A DNA stretch of 64,000 bases from Clostridium_AD sp050717535 (GCF_050717535.1 NZ_JBOITM010000041.1:62001-126000), one strand, 5' to 3'. Counted from the first letter of the stretch, positions 17,530 to 26,458 are shown. Translations and numbers: made by a program. Notes: generated by a model from the letters alone, not told the origin.

Positions 17530-18999
17530 TTGATAAACAAAGATTTTGAAAATATGACAGTAGTCGAACTACGGGAACATTGCAAAGAGCTTGGCATTAA
17601 AAATATTTCTAAATTTAAAAAAAGTGAGTTAATTGAGGAAATAAAGAAAATAACGCCAGTTTCATTGCAAAGGGATGGAGTTATTTTAAAAGAAAAAATA
17701 AGTCCTAAAATCATTTCTAAAGTTCAAGATAACATTGTAGAAAATTCAGAAGCGCAAATCATAAGTAGTCCAATTCAAACTGAGAAAACTCCTGATAATG
17801 AAAATATTGATACAGGCTTTAAAAACCAAAATGAAAATAAAAAAGAGAAGTTACAAGAGATGATTAATGAATCGGGTTCATCTAGAGGAGTTCTAGAAAT
17901 AATTGAAAATAATAGTTATGGTTTTTTAAGAGGACATAATTATTTATCAGGTGAGGATGATATTTATGTATCACCATCTCAAATTAGAAGATTTAATTTG
18001 CAAACAGGTGATGAAGTAGAAGGTAAAGTTAGAACACCTAAAGAAGGAGAAAAATTCAAAGCACTATTGTATGTACAGGGAGTAAATGGAGAAAATCCAG
18101 ATAGGGCTGTAGGTAGAAAACCCTTTGAAAAATTAACTCCTATTTACCCAACTCAAAGGTTGACACTAGAAACTACTCCTACAGATTTGTCTTCAAGAAT
18201 GATGGATATTATTTCTCCCATAGGTAAAGGTCAAAGAGGAATAATTGTAGCACAGCCAAAGGCAGGAAAAACAACACTTCTTAAAAAAATCGCTAACAGT
18301 ATTTCTATAAATCACCCAGAAGTAAAATTGATTGTTGTACTAATAGATGAGAGACCAGAAGAAGTTACTGATATGCAGAGATCTATTAAGGGCGAAGTTA
18401 TTTATTCAACTTTTGATGAAGAACCAGATCATCATACAAAAGTTGCTTATATGGTACTAGAAAGAGCTAAAAGAATGGTAGAACAAGGTCAAGATGTAGT
18501 TATCCTGTTAGATAGTCTAACTAGACTTGCTAGGGCCTACAATTTAACTATAACACCTTCTGGAAGAACACTATCTGGAGGACTCGATCCAAGTGCGCTT
18601 TTAATGCCAAAAAAATTCTTTGGAGCAGCTAGAAACATTGAAGAGGGTGGAAGTTTGACAATCCTTGCTACTGCACTTATAGAAACAGGAAGCAGAATGG
18701 ACGATATGATTTTTGAAGAATTTAAGGGTACAGGTAATATGGAAGTTCACTTAGATAGAAAACTTCAAGAAAGAAGAATATTCCCAGCAATAGATATTTA
18801 TAAGTCAGGAACAAGAAGAGAAGATTTATTACTTACTAAGATTGAAATGGAAACTATATATAATTTAAGAAAGATAATGTATAGAGAAGGTAATGCCACA
18901 GGAGTAACAGAAAAGCTCTTAAACTTAATAGCTAAAACTAAGAATAATAGAGAGTTTTTAGAAATGTTAAATAAAAACTTCGAAGTATTAGCTAGATAA
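17530..18999 (+). CDS. rho: Transcription termination factor Rho
   Basis: A 489-residue hexameric RNA helicase that ends transcription of untranslated RNA. Domains in order: an N-terminal SAP-like Rho_N helix-turn-helix (residues 5-45), a charged linker (50-115), a cold-shock RNA-binding domain (about 117-190) and a RecA-type ATPase with Walker A QPKAGKT (242-248) and DERPEEV. The TTG start is supported by GGAGGTG at 17516-17522. The N-terminal linker, rich in Asn, Lys and Glu, is a variable insertion. It converges on rpmE across a shared hairpin. Confidence 0.96.
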   Translation: MINKDFENMTVVELREHCKELGIKNISKFKKSELIEEIKKITPVSLQRDGVILKEKISPKIISKVQDNIVENSEAQIISSPIQTEKTPDNENIDTGFKNQNENKKEKLQEMINESGSSRGVLEIIENNSYGFLRGHNYLSGEDDIYVSPSQIRRFNLQTGDEVEGKVRTPKEGEKFKALLYVQGVNGENPDRAVGRKPFEKLTPIYPTQRLTLETTPTDLSSRMMDIISPIGKGQRGIIVAQPKAGKTTLLKKIANSISINHPEVKLIVVLIDERPEEVTDMQRSIKGEVIYSTFDEEPDHHTKVAYMVLERAKRMVEQGQDVVILLDSLTRLARAYNLTITPSGRTLSGGLDPSALLMPKKFFGAARNIEEGGSLTILATALIETGSRMDDMIFEEFKGTGNMEVHLDRKLQERRIFPAIDIYKSGTRREDLLLTKIEMETIYNLRKIMYREGNATGVTEKLLNLIAKTKNNREFLEMLNKNFEVLAR

Positions 19000-19011
19000 T
19001 AGGACATAAAT

Positions 19012-19050
19012 TAAAAAATGGAAAAGATAATTAAATCTTTTCCATTAATA
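19012..19050. terminator. Bidirectional terminator between rho and rpmE
   Basis: Arms AATGGAAAAGAT (19017-19028) and ATCTTTTCCATT (19035-19046), with an A run before and T-rich sequence after, so it can serve both convergent genes. Confidence 0.75.
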
Positions 19051-19052
19051 TA

Positions 19053-19280
19053 TTATTCTGCGTCATCTTCTACTTCAGCTTTTAAGTTGAATTTCTTCAT
19101 GAATCTGTCTACTCTTCCACCGGCATCAATATTCTTTTGCTTGCCTGTGTAGAATGGATGGCAGTTAGAACATACGTCTACTTTAAGTTCTTGTTTAGTA
19201 GATCCTGTAATAAAAGTGTTTCCACATGCACATTTAACAACTGTATCATGATGGTATTCTGGATGTATTCCTTCTTGCAT
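19053..19280 (-). CDS. rpmE: 50S ribosomal protein L31 (zinc-binding type)
   Basis: A 75-residue large-subunit ribosomal protein. Starts MQEGIHPEYH, with CAC (C17, C19) and CSNC (C37, C40) forming the zinc site of the C+ type of L31. The ATG at 19280 follows AGAGGTG; a longer upstream reading frame lacks a binding site and family similarity. Convergent with rho and divergent from tdk, an arrangement different from Bacillus, where rho, rpmE and tdk face the same way. Confidence 0.95.
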   Translation of the reverse strand: MQEGIHPEYHHDTVVKCACGNTFITGSTKQELKVDVCSNCHPFYTGKQKNIDAGGRVDRFMKKFNLKAEVEDDAE

Positions 19281-19332
19281 ATTTTTCACCTCTTTCAAAA
19301 AATAAATATATATCCGTATTGTCAACTATTCA

Positions 19333-19362
19333 AGTTTATCATATAATTGATTATTAAGTCAA
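19333..19362 (-). promoter_or_regulatory. Candidate promoter of rpmE
   Basis: On the minus strand, TTGACT (19357-19362) and TAAACT (19333-19338) are 18 nt apart; GATAAA (19335-19340) at 16 nt is an alternative -10. Confidence 0.4.
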
Positions 19363-19379
19363 TAAGAATAAAATTAAAT

Positions 19380-19408
19380 TTGACTTTATTATATAGTGTA
19401 TATTTGAT
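19380..19408 (+). promoter_or_regulatory. Candidate promoter of tdk
   Basis: TTGACT (19380-19385) and TTTGAT (19403-19408) with a 17-nt spacer, 44 nt upstream of the tdk start. Confidence 0.45.
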
Positions 19409-19452
19409 AAAATACAACTAGTGAGTTTTTTTATGAAATTGGAGGTAAGATT

Positions 19453-20037
19453 ATGTACGGACCAAAAAATCATGGTTGGGTGGAAGTCATTATAGGACCT
19501 ATGTATAGTGGAAAGTCTGAAGAGCTTATACGTAGGATAAGAAGAACAAAAATTGCAAAACAAAAATTGCAGGTTTTTAAACCGGAAATTGACAATAGAT
19601 ATAGCAAGGTAGATGTGGTATCCCACTGCGGAGAGAAGGAAGAGGCTGTTCCGGTTAAGGATAGCGCAGAACTGTTAAGTCTTTTAGATGAAGATACACA
19701 AGTTGTTGCTATTGATGAGGTTCAATTTTTTGATAGTGGAATAATTGATGTAATTACTACACTGGCTGATAATAATAAAAGAGTTATATGTGCGGGACTA
19801 GATATGGATTTTAGGGGGAAACCTTTCGGACCTATACCAGCGCTTCTGGCTGTAGCGGAATTTGTTGATAAAATTCAAGCTATTTGTGTAGTCTGTGGTA
19901 ATCCTGCTACTAGAACTCAACGTCTTATAAATGGTAAACCAGCTAAATATGAGGATCCTATTGTCTTAATAGGAGCATTGGAATCTTATGAAGCTAGGTG
20001 TAGAAAGTGTCATATTGTTCCTAGAGAAGGGGTGTAA
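19453..20037 (+). CDS. tdk: Thymidine kinase (type II)
   Basis: A 194-residue salvage enzyme that phosphorylates thymidine to dTMP. P-loop GPMYSGKS (residues 15-22), DEVQFF with the catalytic glutamate, and a structural zinc site from CVVCG and CRKCH near the C-terminus. The ATG follows TTGGAGG. The DUF1385 gene starts 2 nt after the stop and prmC follows, so this is the head of an operon. Confidence 0.96.
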   Translation: MYGPKNHGWVEVIIGPMYSGKSEELIRRIRRTKIAKQKLQVFKPEIDNRYSKVDVVSHCGEKEEAVPVKDSAELLSLLDEDTQVVAIDEVQFFDSGIIDVITTLADNNKRVICAGLDMDFRGKPFGPIPALLAVAEFVDKIQAICVVCGNPATRTQRLINGKPAKYEDPIVLIGALESYEARCRKCHIVPREGV

Positions 20038-20039
20038 CT

Positions 20040-20942
20040 ATGGCTAAGAATAATGTTGGAGGTCAGGCAGTAATTGAAGGAGTTATGATGAGAGGAAGCA
20101 CCGGCATTGCTACCGCCGTTAGAAATGAGCAAGGGGAAATTGTAGTGGAGAAAAAAAGCTATACTTCCTACACTAAAAAGAATAAATTTTTAGGAATTCC
20201 AATAATAAGGGGGTTTGTTTCGCTAATTGAGTCCTTAATTATAGGAGTGCAAACTTTAAATTATTCAGCTTCTTTTTTTGAAGAAGAGGGGGAACCTTCA
20301 AAAGTAGATAAATTCATAAAAAGGTTATTCAAAGAAAAAAGTGATGATGTGATTATGGGATTATCCCTTTTTATTTCTTTGGTTATATCAATAGGGCTAT
20401 TTTTTATTTTACCGACACTTGTAGCTAATGTTTTTAGAAAAATTGGGACAAGTAACATGGGTATGAATATTGTAGAAGGAATTATTAGAGTTTTATTGTT
20501 TCTACTATATGTGTATCTTATAGGTAAAATGGAAGATATTAAGAGAGTGTACCAATATCATGGAGCAGAACATAAAACCATATTTTGTTATGAAAGCAAT
20601 GTTGAATTAACCCCAGAGAATGCAACTAAATTTGGAAGATTACATCCAAGATGTGGTACAAATTTTTTGTTCTTAGTTATGATAGTTAGCATAATAGTGT
20701 TCTCTTTAACTGGCTGGGATTCAATTGGTGAGAGAATAATGTATAGAATTATATTGCTTCCACTAATTTCAGGGATAAGCTATGAAATTATTAAATGGAT
20801 GGGGAAAAGTAGCGGCTCTTTAGCTAAAATTCTTTCTTATCCAGGACTTAAGCTTCAAAACTTAACTACAAGAGAACCTGATTTGTCTCAACTGGAGGTA
20901 GCAATAAAGGCGCTTAAGGTAGCTGAGGGAATAGAAGAATAA
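20040..20942 (+). CDS. DUF1385 (YqhQ-like) membrane protein
   Basis: A 300-residue membrane protein of the DUF1385 family, usually found next to prmC and prfA in Firmicutes. Conserved N-terminus GGQAVIEGVMMRG, four or five membrane helices from residue about 100 onward, and the histidine/cysteine-rich segment YHGAEHKTIFCYE...HPRCGTNF, which could bind metal. Function unknown. It begins 2 nt after tdk, with GAAGGGG in the end of tdk as its binding site. Confidence 0.88.
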   Translation: MAKNNVGGQAVIEGVMMRGSTGIATAVRNEQGEIVVEKKSYTSYTKKNKFLGIPIIRGFVSLIESLIIGVQTLNYSASFFEEEGEPSKVDKFIKRLFKEKSDDVIMGLSLFISLVISIGLFFILPTLVANVFRKIGTSNMGMNIVEGIIRVLLFLLYVYLIGKMEDIKRVYQYHGAEHKTIFCYESNVELTPENATKFGRLHPRCGTNFLFLVMIVSIIVFSLTGWDSIGERIMYRIILLPLISGISYEIIKWMGKSSGSLAKILSYPGLKLQNLTTREPDLSQLEVAIKALKVAEGIEE

Positions 20943-20977
20943 TAAGCATGGCAATTATTGAAGGGCGAGGGAAATCA

Positions 20978-21832
20978 ATGAATATAGGTGAAACACTAGT
21001 TCAGGCATATGAAATTTTAAAGGAAGTTAAAATTGAGAGTTATTTGTTAGATTCACAACTTTTATTAAGTGCGGTTTTAAATAAAGACAAATTGTTCATA
21101 ATGATTAATAGAGATTTTAATCTTGACAAAAAACAAGAAGATGAGTTCGCAAGGTTAATTCAGCTTAGAAAAAATAAGATGCCTGTAAAATATATTCTTG
21201 GTGAATGTGAATTCATGGGTATGAATTTCATTGTAAAACCTGGAGTTTTAATACCAAGACCCGATACTGAAATTTTAGTTGAAGAGGTAATTAAACATCT
21301 AAATGAAAAATTATATACTAGAGTATGTGATGTTTGTAGTGGAAGTGGAGCTATAGGTATAGCTATTGCAGAATTTAATGTGGATACTAAGGTAATGCTA
21401 TATGATATCTCACCGGATGCAATAGCAGTATCAAAATTAAATATAGAAAGATTCCATCTATCAAAAAGGGTTAATGCGGGGTGTAGTGATTTATTACATG
21501 AGGCCATTACAGAAAATAAGAAATTTCAAGTGGTGGTGTCTAACCCACCCTATATAAGAGATGCAGTTATACCTACCTTAATGGAAGATGTAAAAAATTA
21601 TGAACCACACATAGCACTTAATGGTGGGAAAGATGGTTTGGATTTTTATAAGAGAATTACGAAGGAAAGTTTATTGGTTTTAGAAAGTGGTGGGCTTTTA
21701 GCCTTTGAAATAGGATATGATCAAAAGGAAGAGGTTAGCGATATTCTTATAAAATCAGGGTTTAAGAGAATAGAATGTATTAAGGATTTAGCTGGAAATG
21801 ATAGGGTTATTAAGGCCGTCTTAGGAGAATAA
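20978..21832 (+). CDS. prmC: Release factor glutamine methyltransferase
   Basis: A 284-residue SAM-dependent methyltransferase that N5-methylates the glutamine of the GGQ motif in release factors. N-terminal helical domain, SAM-binding CSGSGAIGIA, and the catalytic NPPY (N189-Y192). I chose ATG 20978, preceded by GAGGG; the in-frame ATG at 20948 has no binding site. Its substrate RF1 (prfA) is the next gene, a conserved pairing, though here a 190-nt spacer with a repeat array and a separate promoter intervenes. Confidence 0.94.
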   Translation: MNIGETLVQAYEILKEVKIESYLLDSQLLLSAVLNKDKLFIMINRDFNLDKKQEDEFARLIQLRKNKMPVKYILGECEFMGMNFIVKPGVLIPRPDTEILVEEVIKHLNEKLYTRVCDVCSGSGAIGIAIAEFNVDTKVMLYDISPDAIAVSKLNIERFHLSKRVNAGCSDLLHEAITENKKFQVVVSNPPYIRDAVIPTLMEDVKNYEPHIALNGGKDGLDFYKRITKESLLVLESGGLLAFEIGYDQKEEVSDILIKSGFKRIECIKDLAGNDRVIKAVLGE

Positions 21833-21867
21833 GCATCATTAGATTATGAATATACTTTAAAGTGTAA

Positions 21868-21921
21868 TAAGCTAATTTGGAAATCTAAGCCGTTTTAGGC
21901 TACTAAGCTACATTGTGGATT
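21868..21921 (+). repeat. 18-nt periodic repeat, second locus
   Basis: Three units anchored on TAAGC at 21868, 21886 and 21904, exactly 18 nt apart: TAAGCTAATTTGGAAATC, TAAGCCGTTTTAGGCTAC, TAAGCTACATTGTGGATT. They resemble the units at 4690-4743. A degenerate TAAAGC follows at 21928. The array ends 37 nt before the prfA promoter. Confidence 0.65.
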
Positions 21922-21957
21922 CGCCACTAAAGCAGAGTAATTCGTAGTTATATTAAT

Positions 21958-21986
21958 TTGTATATTGCTATTAACTATGATATAAT
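21958..21986 (+). promoter_or_regulatory. Promoter of prfA
   Basis: TTGTAT (21958-21963), 17-nt spacer and TATAAT (21981-21986), with a TG one base before the -10 hexamer (extended -10). It lies 38 nt upstream of the start codon. Confidence 0.7.
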
Positions 21987-22023
21987 ATTAGGATGCGAAA
22001 ATATATATACGGAGTGATAAAAA

Positions 22024-23106
22024 ATGTTAGATAGGCTTGAGTTTACAGAAAGCAAATATGAAGAAATTACAATGAAAATTGGTGATCCTGAGGTTATTGC
22101 TAATCAAAAAGAATGGCAAAAGCTTTGTAAAGAACATGCTAAATTGGAAATACTTGTTACAAAATATAGAATATATAAAAAAGCTAAACAAGATATAGAG
22201 ACAAACAAAGAAATGCTTAAAGATGAAGAAGATAGAGAAATGAAAGAGATGATCCAAGAGGAAATTAAAGACTTAATTGAAATTAAAGAGACTACGCAAG
22301 AGGAATTAAGGATTTTACTTTTGCCTACGGATCCCAATGACGATAAAAATGTATTTGTTGAAATTAGAGCAGGTGCTGGTGGAGATGAAGCGGCACTATT
22401 TGCAGCAAATCTATTTAGAATGTATACAAGATATGCAGAACGTAATAAATGGAAAGTGGAAGTCATGAGTGCTAATGAAACCGACATTGGCGGATTTAAA
22501 GAAGTAGTATTCATGGTAAAAGGTGACTCTACTTATAGTAAATTCAAATATGAAAGTGGAGTGCATAGAGTTCAGAGAGTTCCGGACACAGAGTCTAGCG
22601 GAAGAATTCATACATCTACGGCCACTGTTGCTGTACTACCAGAGGTTGATGATGTAGATATTGAAATTAATGCTAACGATTTAAAGATAGATGTGTTTAG
22701 AGCATCTGGTAATGGAGGACAATGTGTTAATACAACAGATTCAGCAGTAAGAATGACGCATTTGCCTACAGGACTTGTAGTTTCTTGCCAGGATGAGAAA
22801 TCCCAGTTAAAGAACAAAGAAAAAGCTCTTAAGATATTAAAATCTAGATTATTTGATAAAGCTGAGGCTGAAAGATCTGCAGGAATAGCTGAAGATAGAA
22901 AGAGTCAAGTAGGTACTGGAGATAGAAGTGAAAGAATAAGAACTTATAACTATCCACAAGGCAGAGTCACAGATCATAGAATAGGGTTGACATTGTATAG
23001 ATTAGAATCTTTTCTTGATGGAGATATAGATGAAATGATGAATACCCTAATAACTGCTGACCAAGCAGAAAAGATGAAAGCAATGGGTAATAATGAAAAT
23101 GAATAA
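22024..23106 (+). CDS. prfA: Peptide chain release factor 1
   Basis: A 360-residue factor that releases nascent protein at UAA and UAG. The codon-recognition tripeptide is PDT (residues 187-189), and the catalytic GGQ is at 231-233 in SGNGGQCVNTTDSAVR, a form common in clostridia. The N-terminal coiled domain spans about 1-100. The start is preceded by an ordinary but weak binding site (GGAGTGAT). Full length and in the usual place after prmC. Confidence 0.96.
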   Translation: MLDRLEFTESKYEEITMKIGDPEVIANQKEWQKLCKEHAKLEILVTKYRIYKKAKQDIETNKEMLKDEEDREMKEMIQEEIKDLIEIKETTQEELRILLLPTDPNDDKNVFVEIRAGAGGDEAALFAANLFRMYTRYAERNKWKVEVMSANETDIGGFKEVVFMVKGDSTYSKFKYESGVHRVQRVPDTESSGRIHTSTATVAVLPEVDDVDIEINANDLKIDVFRASGNGGQCVNTTDSAVRMTHLPTGLVVSCQDEKSQLKNKEKALKILKSRLFDKAEAERSAGIAEDRKSQVGTGDRSERIRTYNYPQGRVTDHRIGLTLYRLESFLDGDIDEMMNTLITADQAEKMKAMGNNENE

Positions 23107-23140
23107 AAAGTCTTATTTTTTATAAGTGAAAGGTGATAAT

Positions 23141-23734
23141 ATGAATATAAATAAAGCCATTAGAAAGCAAAAAAAAACTTATAAAGGGTTTATGCTATCG
23201 ATGTGCTTTATTTTTATTTTATTACCAGTTATGTTAATGGTATCAAAAGTTATAAATATGTTCCTTGTAATATATTTAATTTGTAATGAAATACTTATTG
23301 TTGTTGTTATGTTTCTTAGATTCGATGAAGAGTATATTGATTTCAAATGCGAAGGATATAAAATAAGTATATGGTGTGGAATTGCAAAAATTAAATTTGT
23401 TATTATATGCAAAAAAGTTGCTTTTGTTCATACACAGGACGATGGCAGAAACTTGAAAATTATTATAATAACAAAATCTAAATTTAGAAATAAAAAAATT
23501 CAACCTATTGATTTAAACTTTTGTAAGAAATACCCTTATGCAACTGGGATGTATAATAAAATTAAAATAGAAAGTCCAGAAGAAAATTATTTTTATTTTA
23601 TAATTACGCAAGGCGGACTAAAAAAATATATTTTACTGGATGATTTATATAAATCATGTGTTGAAGCATTATTTTCTGATGATGCCATAGAAATGATTAA
23701 AGAATATAGAGAAAACAGCATAAACCCCCACTGA
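23141..23734 (+). CDS. Uncharacterised membrane protein
   Basis: A 197-residue protein with two membrane helices near the N-terminus (residues about 16-36 and 40-58) and a cytoplasmic or external domain of about 135 residues, rich in beta-strand-like alternating hydrophobics. The layout recalls PH-like membrane proteins (for example YcxB-type), but I cannot confirm a family. ATG 23141 follows AAAGGTGAT; a GTG at 23126 precedes the binding site and is unlikely. It lies 34 nt after prfA and may be in the same transcript. Confidence 0.6.
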   Translation: MNINKAIRKQKKTYKGFMLSMCFIFILLPVMLMVSKVINMFLVIYLICNEILIVVVMFLRFDEEYIDFKCEGYKISIWCGIAKIKFVIICKKVAFVHTQDDGRNLKIIIITKSKFRNKKIQPIDLNFCKKYPYATGMYNKIKIESPEENYFYFIITQGGLKKYILLDDLYKSCVEALFSDDAIEMIKEYRENSINPH

Positions 23735-23849
23735 TAGAATAAAATTAGATAAAGAGAAATAAGTATAGTGAATTAACCCTCTATATTTTATTCTCATCTG
23801 GAATTGTAAGGTGAATAATTACAACTCTAATTAAGTGGGGGTATTAAAT

Positions 23850-24578
23850 TTGAATAGTAGAATTGTTTTAATAATCATATTCTCAGGAGTAGTGGCTTTA
23901 ATTGGTACCATGTTAGGCGCTCTTTTAGGTGTTGTTATGAACAAACCTTCTAAAAAATTTCTGGGGACTATTATAGGATTTGCATCAGGTCTTATGCTTT
24001 CGATTGTAGTTTTTGAACTTATTCCAGAGGCTATAGTTAAAACAGGGTTTTTAAAAACCTTATTATTTTTGGTCCTAGGCATTATTGTTGTTGTGATAAT
24101 AGATAAAATAAGCAATTTAGGAAGTAATGTAAATTCTCAATATACAAAGGTAGCTTTTATGGTTGCTATAGGAATAATGCTTCATAATTTTCCAGAAGGT
24201 CTAATAATGGGATTTGGATTTGTTAATGGCGAAAACTTAGGACTTAAAATGAGCGTAATAATTGCGATACATGATGTGCCAGAGGGGCTGGCAGTGGCAG
24301 CACCTCTTATGCTTTTAGGGACAAACAGTAAACGAATATTATTTTATGCTTTTTTAACAGCACTACCCACTGCAATTGGTGCTTGGATAGGGATTTATAT
24401 TGGCAGCATATCTGTAAATATATTAGGCAGTGCTTTAGCGTTTGCGTCTGGCGTTATGTTATATGTGATCTATGGAGAAATGATCCCTCAGTCAAAAAAA
24501 CTCTGGTCTGGTACAATAAATACTTTAGGAATACTACTGGGAATAATAGTGGGCTTGATAATGACTAATGTGATTTAA
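23850..24578 (+). CDS. ZIP-family metal transporter
   Basis: A 242-residue membrane protein with about eight helices and the two ZIP metal-binding helices: HNFPEGLIMG and HDVPEGLAVA. ZIP proteins carry zinc, iron or manganese into the cytoplasm. The central His-rich loop is short. The TTG at 23850 is chosen because GGGGGT (23837-23842) lies 7 nt before it. In several Firmicutes a metal transporter occupies this position between prfA and sua5. Substrate metal not determinable. Confidence 0.88.
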   Translation: MNSRIVLIIIFSGVVALIGTMLGALLGVVMNKPSKKFLGTIIGFASGLMLSIVVFELIPEAIVKTGFLKTLLFLVLGIIVVVIIDKISNLGSNVNSQYTKVAFMVAIGIMLHNFPEGLIMGFGFVNGENLGLKMSVIIAIHDVPEGLAVAAPLMLLGTNSKRILFYAFLTALPTAIGAWIGIYIGSISVNILGSALAFASGVMLYVIYGEMIPQSKKLWSGTINTLGILLGIIVGLIMTNVI

Positions 24579-24604
24579 CATATTTAAAGTTAAGAGGTGT
24601 AAGG

Positions 24605-25651
24605 ATGAATACAAAGATTGTAATTTTAGATGAAAATAATATTGAGCAGAATATAATTAATGAGGCAGGACTTGTCATAGCTCAAGGTGGACTGGTGGCT
24701 TTTCCTACAGAAACAGTTTATGGTCTTGGAGCCAATGCTTTAGATGAGATAGCTGTGGGGAAAATTTTTAAGGCTAAAGGAAGACCACAGGATAATCCAC
24801 TTATTGTGCATGTAGCTAACTTTAATATTGAACCTCTGGTTAAAGAAATACCTTATATAGCAAGGCAAATTATGAAAAAATACTGGCCTGGACCAATAAC
24901 ATTGATTTTTAATAAGTCTGATTTAATTCCAATGATTACAAGTGCAGGCCTTGATACTGTAGGAATACGGATGCCTTCGAATATCATTGCTAGAAAACTT
25001 ATTGAGGCAGCAGGAACACCTATTGCAGCTCCCTCAGCTAATATATCTGGTAGACCCAGCCCCACGGATGTGGAGAGTTGTATTGAGGATTTAAGTGGAA
25101 AGATAGAGTATATTATAGGGGGAGATAAAAGTAAGGTAGGACTTGAGTCAACAATAGTTGATTGTACTTGTACCCCAACCTGCATATTAAGACCAGGAGC
25201 TATAACCATTGAAATGCTAAGAGAAATAGATAATGATATATATATTGATAAAAATATAATGTGTAAACCAAAAAAAGATTTTAAGCCTAAAGCCCCTGGT
25301 ATGAAGTATAGACATTATGCACCAAAAGCCCCAGTAAAAATTATATGCGGAGATTTAGAAAAAACTGTTGCTAAAATCAATGAAATAGTGCAGAATAGTA
25401 TGGGCAAGAAAAAAATAGGCATTATGGCAACAGACGAAACTAAAGAAAAATATCCTAAGGGTATTGTTATTTCTTTAGGTAGTAGAGAGCATTTAGATAG
25501 TATAGGTAGAAATCTCTTCGAAGTTTTAAGAGGGTTTGATGCTATAGATGTAGATTTAATATTATCAGAAGCTTTTGAAGAAAGTGGTATAGGTGTTGCT
25601 ATAATGAATAGGCTTAAGAAATCAGCAGGTTTTGATATAACTTTCGTATAA
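24605..25651 (+). CDS. L-threonylcarbamoyladenylate synthase (Sua5 type)
   Basis: A 348-residue enzyme making threonylcarbamoyl-AMP from threonine, bicarbonate and ATP, the first step of t6A37 tRNA modification. The N-terminal YrdC domain (about 1-210) has GGLVAFPTETVYGLGANA, KGRPQDNPLIVH and GVRMP-like GIRMPS. The PGMKYRHYAPKAPV linker and a C-terminal Sua5 domain show it is the long Sua5 form rather than TsaC. The gene starts 26 nt after the ZIP transporter with an AAGAGGTG-type binding site. Confidence 0.94.
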   Translation: MNTKIVILDENNIEQNIINEAGLVIAQGGLVAFPTETVYGLGANALDEIAVGKIFKAKGRPQDNPLIVHVANFNIEPLVKEIPYIARQIMKKYWPGPITLIFNKSDLIPMITSAGLDTVGIRMPSNIIARKLIEAAGTPIAAPSANISGRPSPTDVESCIEDLSGKIEYIIGGDKSKVGLESTIVDCTCTPTCILRPGAITIEMLREIDNDIYIDKNIMCKPKKDFKPKAPGMKYRHYAPKAPVKIICGDLEKTVAKINEIVQNSMGKKKIGIMATDETKEKYPKGIVISLGSREHLDSIGRNLFEVLRGFDAIDVDLILSEAFEESGIGVAIMNRLKKSAGFDITFV

Positions 25652-25678
25652 TTAGTATCTACTTATACGGAAATTCGA

Positions 25679-25710
25679 GGGGTATAACGATAATAGTTTT
25701 TATCTACCCC
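25679..25710 (+). other. Intergenic hairpin after sua5
   Basis: GGGGTA / TACCCC outer arms and GATAA / TTATC inner arms form a two-part stem without a T run. It may be an mRNA structure between sua5 and the remnant gene rather than a terminator. Confidence 0.45.
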
Positions 25711-25731
25711 AAAGGAATACTAGGAGGGACT

Positions 25732-25938
25732 ATGGATATATTGTATGTTTGTAATGAAAAAATGCGAAGAAGCTATATTTTAGGAGCTCTTTTCAATAAA
25801 ATATTTACTAAAAATAATATAGACTCATATGTCCAGTATATTTCGACTTATTCAAAGACTTTTGGTGGATTAAAAAACAATGTATTCTTATTATTAGATA
25901 AGTTAATGAAGATAATGGTATTTAAATATGTTATTTAA
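25732..25938 (+). pseudogene. Truncated ywlE-like protein arginine phosphatase
   Basis: A 68-residue frame whose first 45 residues look like a low-molecular-weight phosphatase: MDILYVCNEKMRRS aligns with the family start MxILFVCTGNTCRS. It keeps the C-x5-R-S skeleton (C7, R13, S14) but has lost the GNT loop, and a later FGG also fits. Normal family length is about 150 residues; everything after residue 50, including the general acid aspartate, is missing and rpiB starts 71 nt later. The position (sua5, ywlE, rpiB, upp) is exactly that of Bacillus ywlE. A good AGGAGG binding site remains, so a peptide may still be made. Confidence 0.6.
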
Positions 25939-26008
25939 ATGCTGATATCTTCTTTTTTTGTAATTTAGTATCTATTAATAGGAAAATATTTCTTGGAGGT
26001 GTTTTATA

Positions 26009-26458
26009 ATGAAAATAGCATTAGGTAGTGATCATGGTGGCTTCGGTTTAAAAAAAGAGATAATTATGTTTCTTGAGAGTAAACACATTGAGGTATCAGA
26101 CTTTGGTACTTATACTGAGGATTCTTGTGATTATCCAGATTATGCATTAAAAGTTGCAAAGGAAGTAGCGGAAGAAAATTTTGAATTAGGAATACTTATA
26201 TGTGGCACAGGGATAGGCATAGGGATTGCTGCAAATAAAGTGCCTGGAATAAGAGCTGCATTATGCAGTGATACCTTTAGCGCTCACGCTTCCAGGGAAC
26301 ATAATAATGCTAACATTCTTACTTTAGGTGCCAGGGTTATTGGCACTGGGTTAGCACTAGATATTGTGGATACTTTTATCAATGCTAAATTTCAGGGAGA
26401 CAGACATCAAAAAAGAATTAATAAAATTACTGAAATTGAGAAAAGATATTCTAAATAA
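26009..26458 (+). CDS. rpiB: Ribose 5-phosphate isomerase B
   Basis: A 149-residue isomerase interconverting ribulose 5-phosphate and ribose 5-phosphate. MKIALGSDHGGFGLK at the N-terminus, the catalytic cysteine in LICGTGIGIGIAANK and the SAHASREHNNANILTLGARV-type segment are all present. The ATG follows CTTGGAGGT. A LacA/B sugar isomerase is the only close alternative, and the neighbourhood favours RpiB. Confidence 0.95.
   Translation: MKIALGSDHGGFGLKKEIIMFLESKHIEVSDFGTYTEDSCDYPDYALKVAKEVAEENFELGILICGTGIGIGIAANKVPGIRAALCSDTFSAHASREHNNANILTLGARVIGTGLALDIVDTFINAKFQGDRHQKRINKITEIEKRYSK

Noticed and set aside
22104..22514. 136-residue minus-strand frame inside prfA
   Set aside because: Shadow of a highly conserved gene; rich in Ser, Leu and Ile as expected from the reverse strand of Glu/Lys codons.
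24383..24568. 61-residue plus-strand frame inside the ZIP gene
   Set aside because: Overlaps the transporter in another frame, with no binding site or family features.
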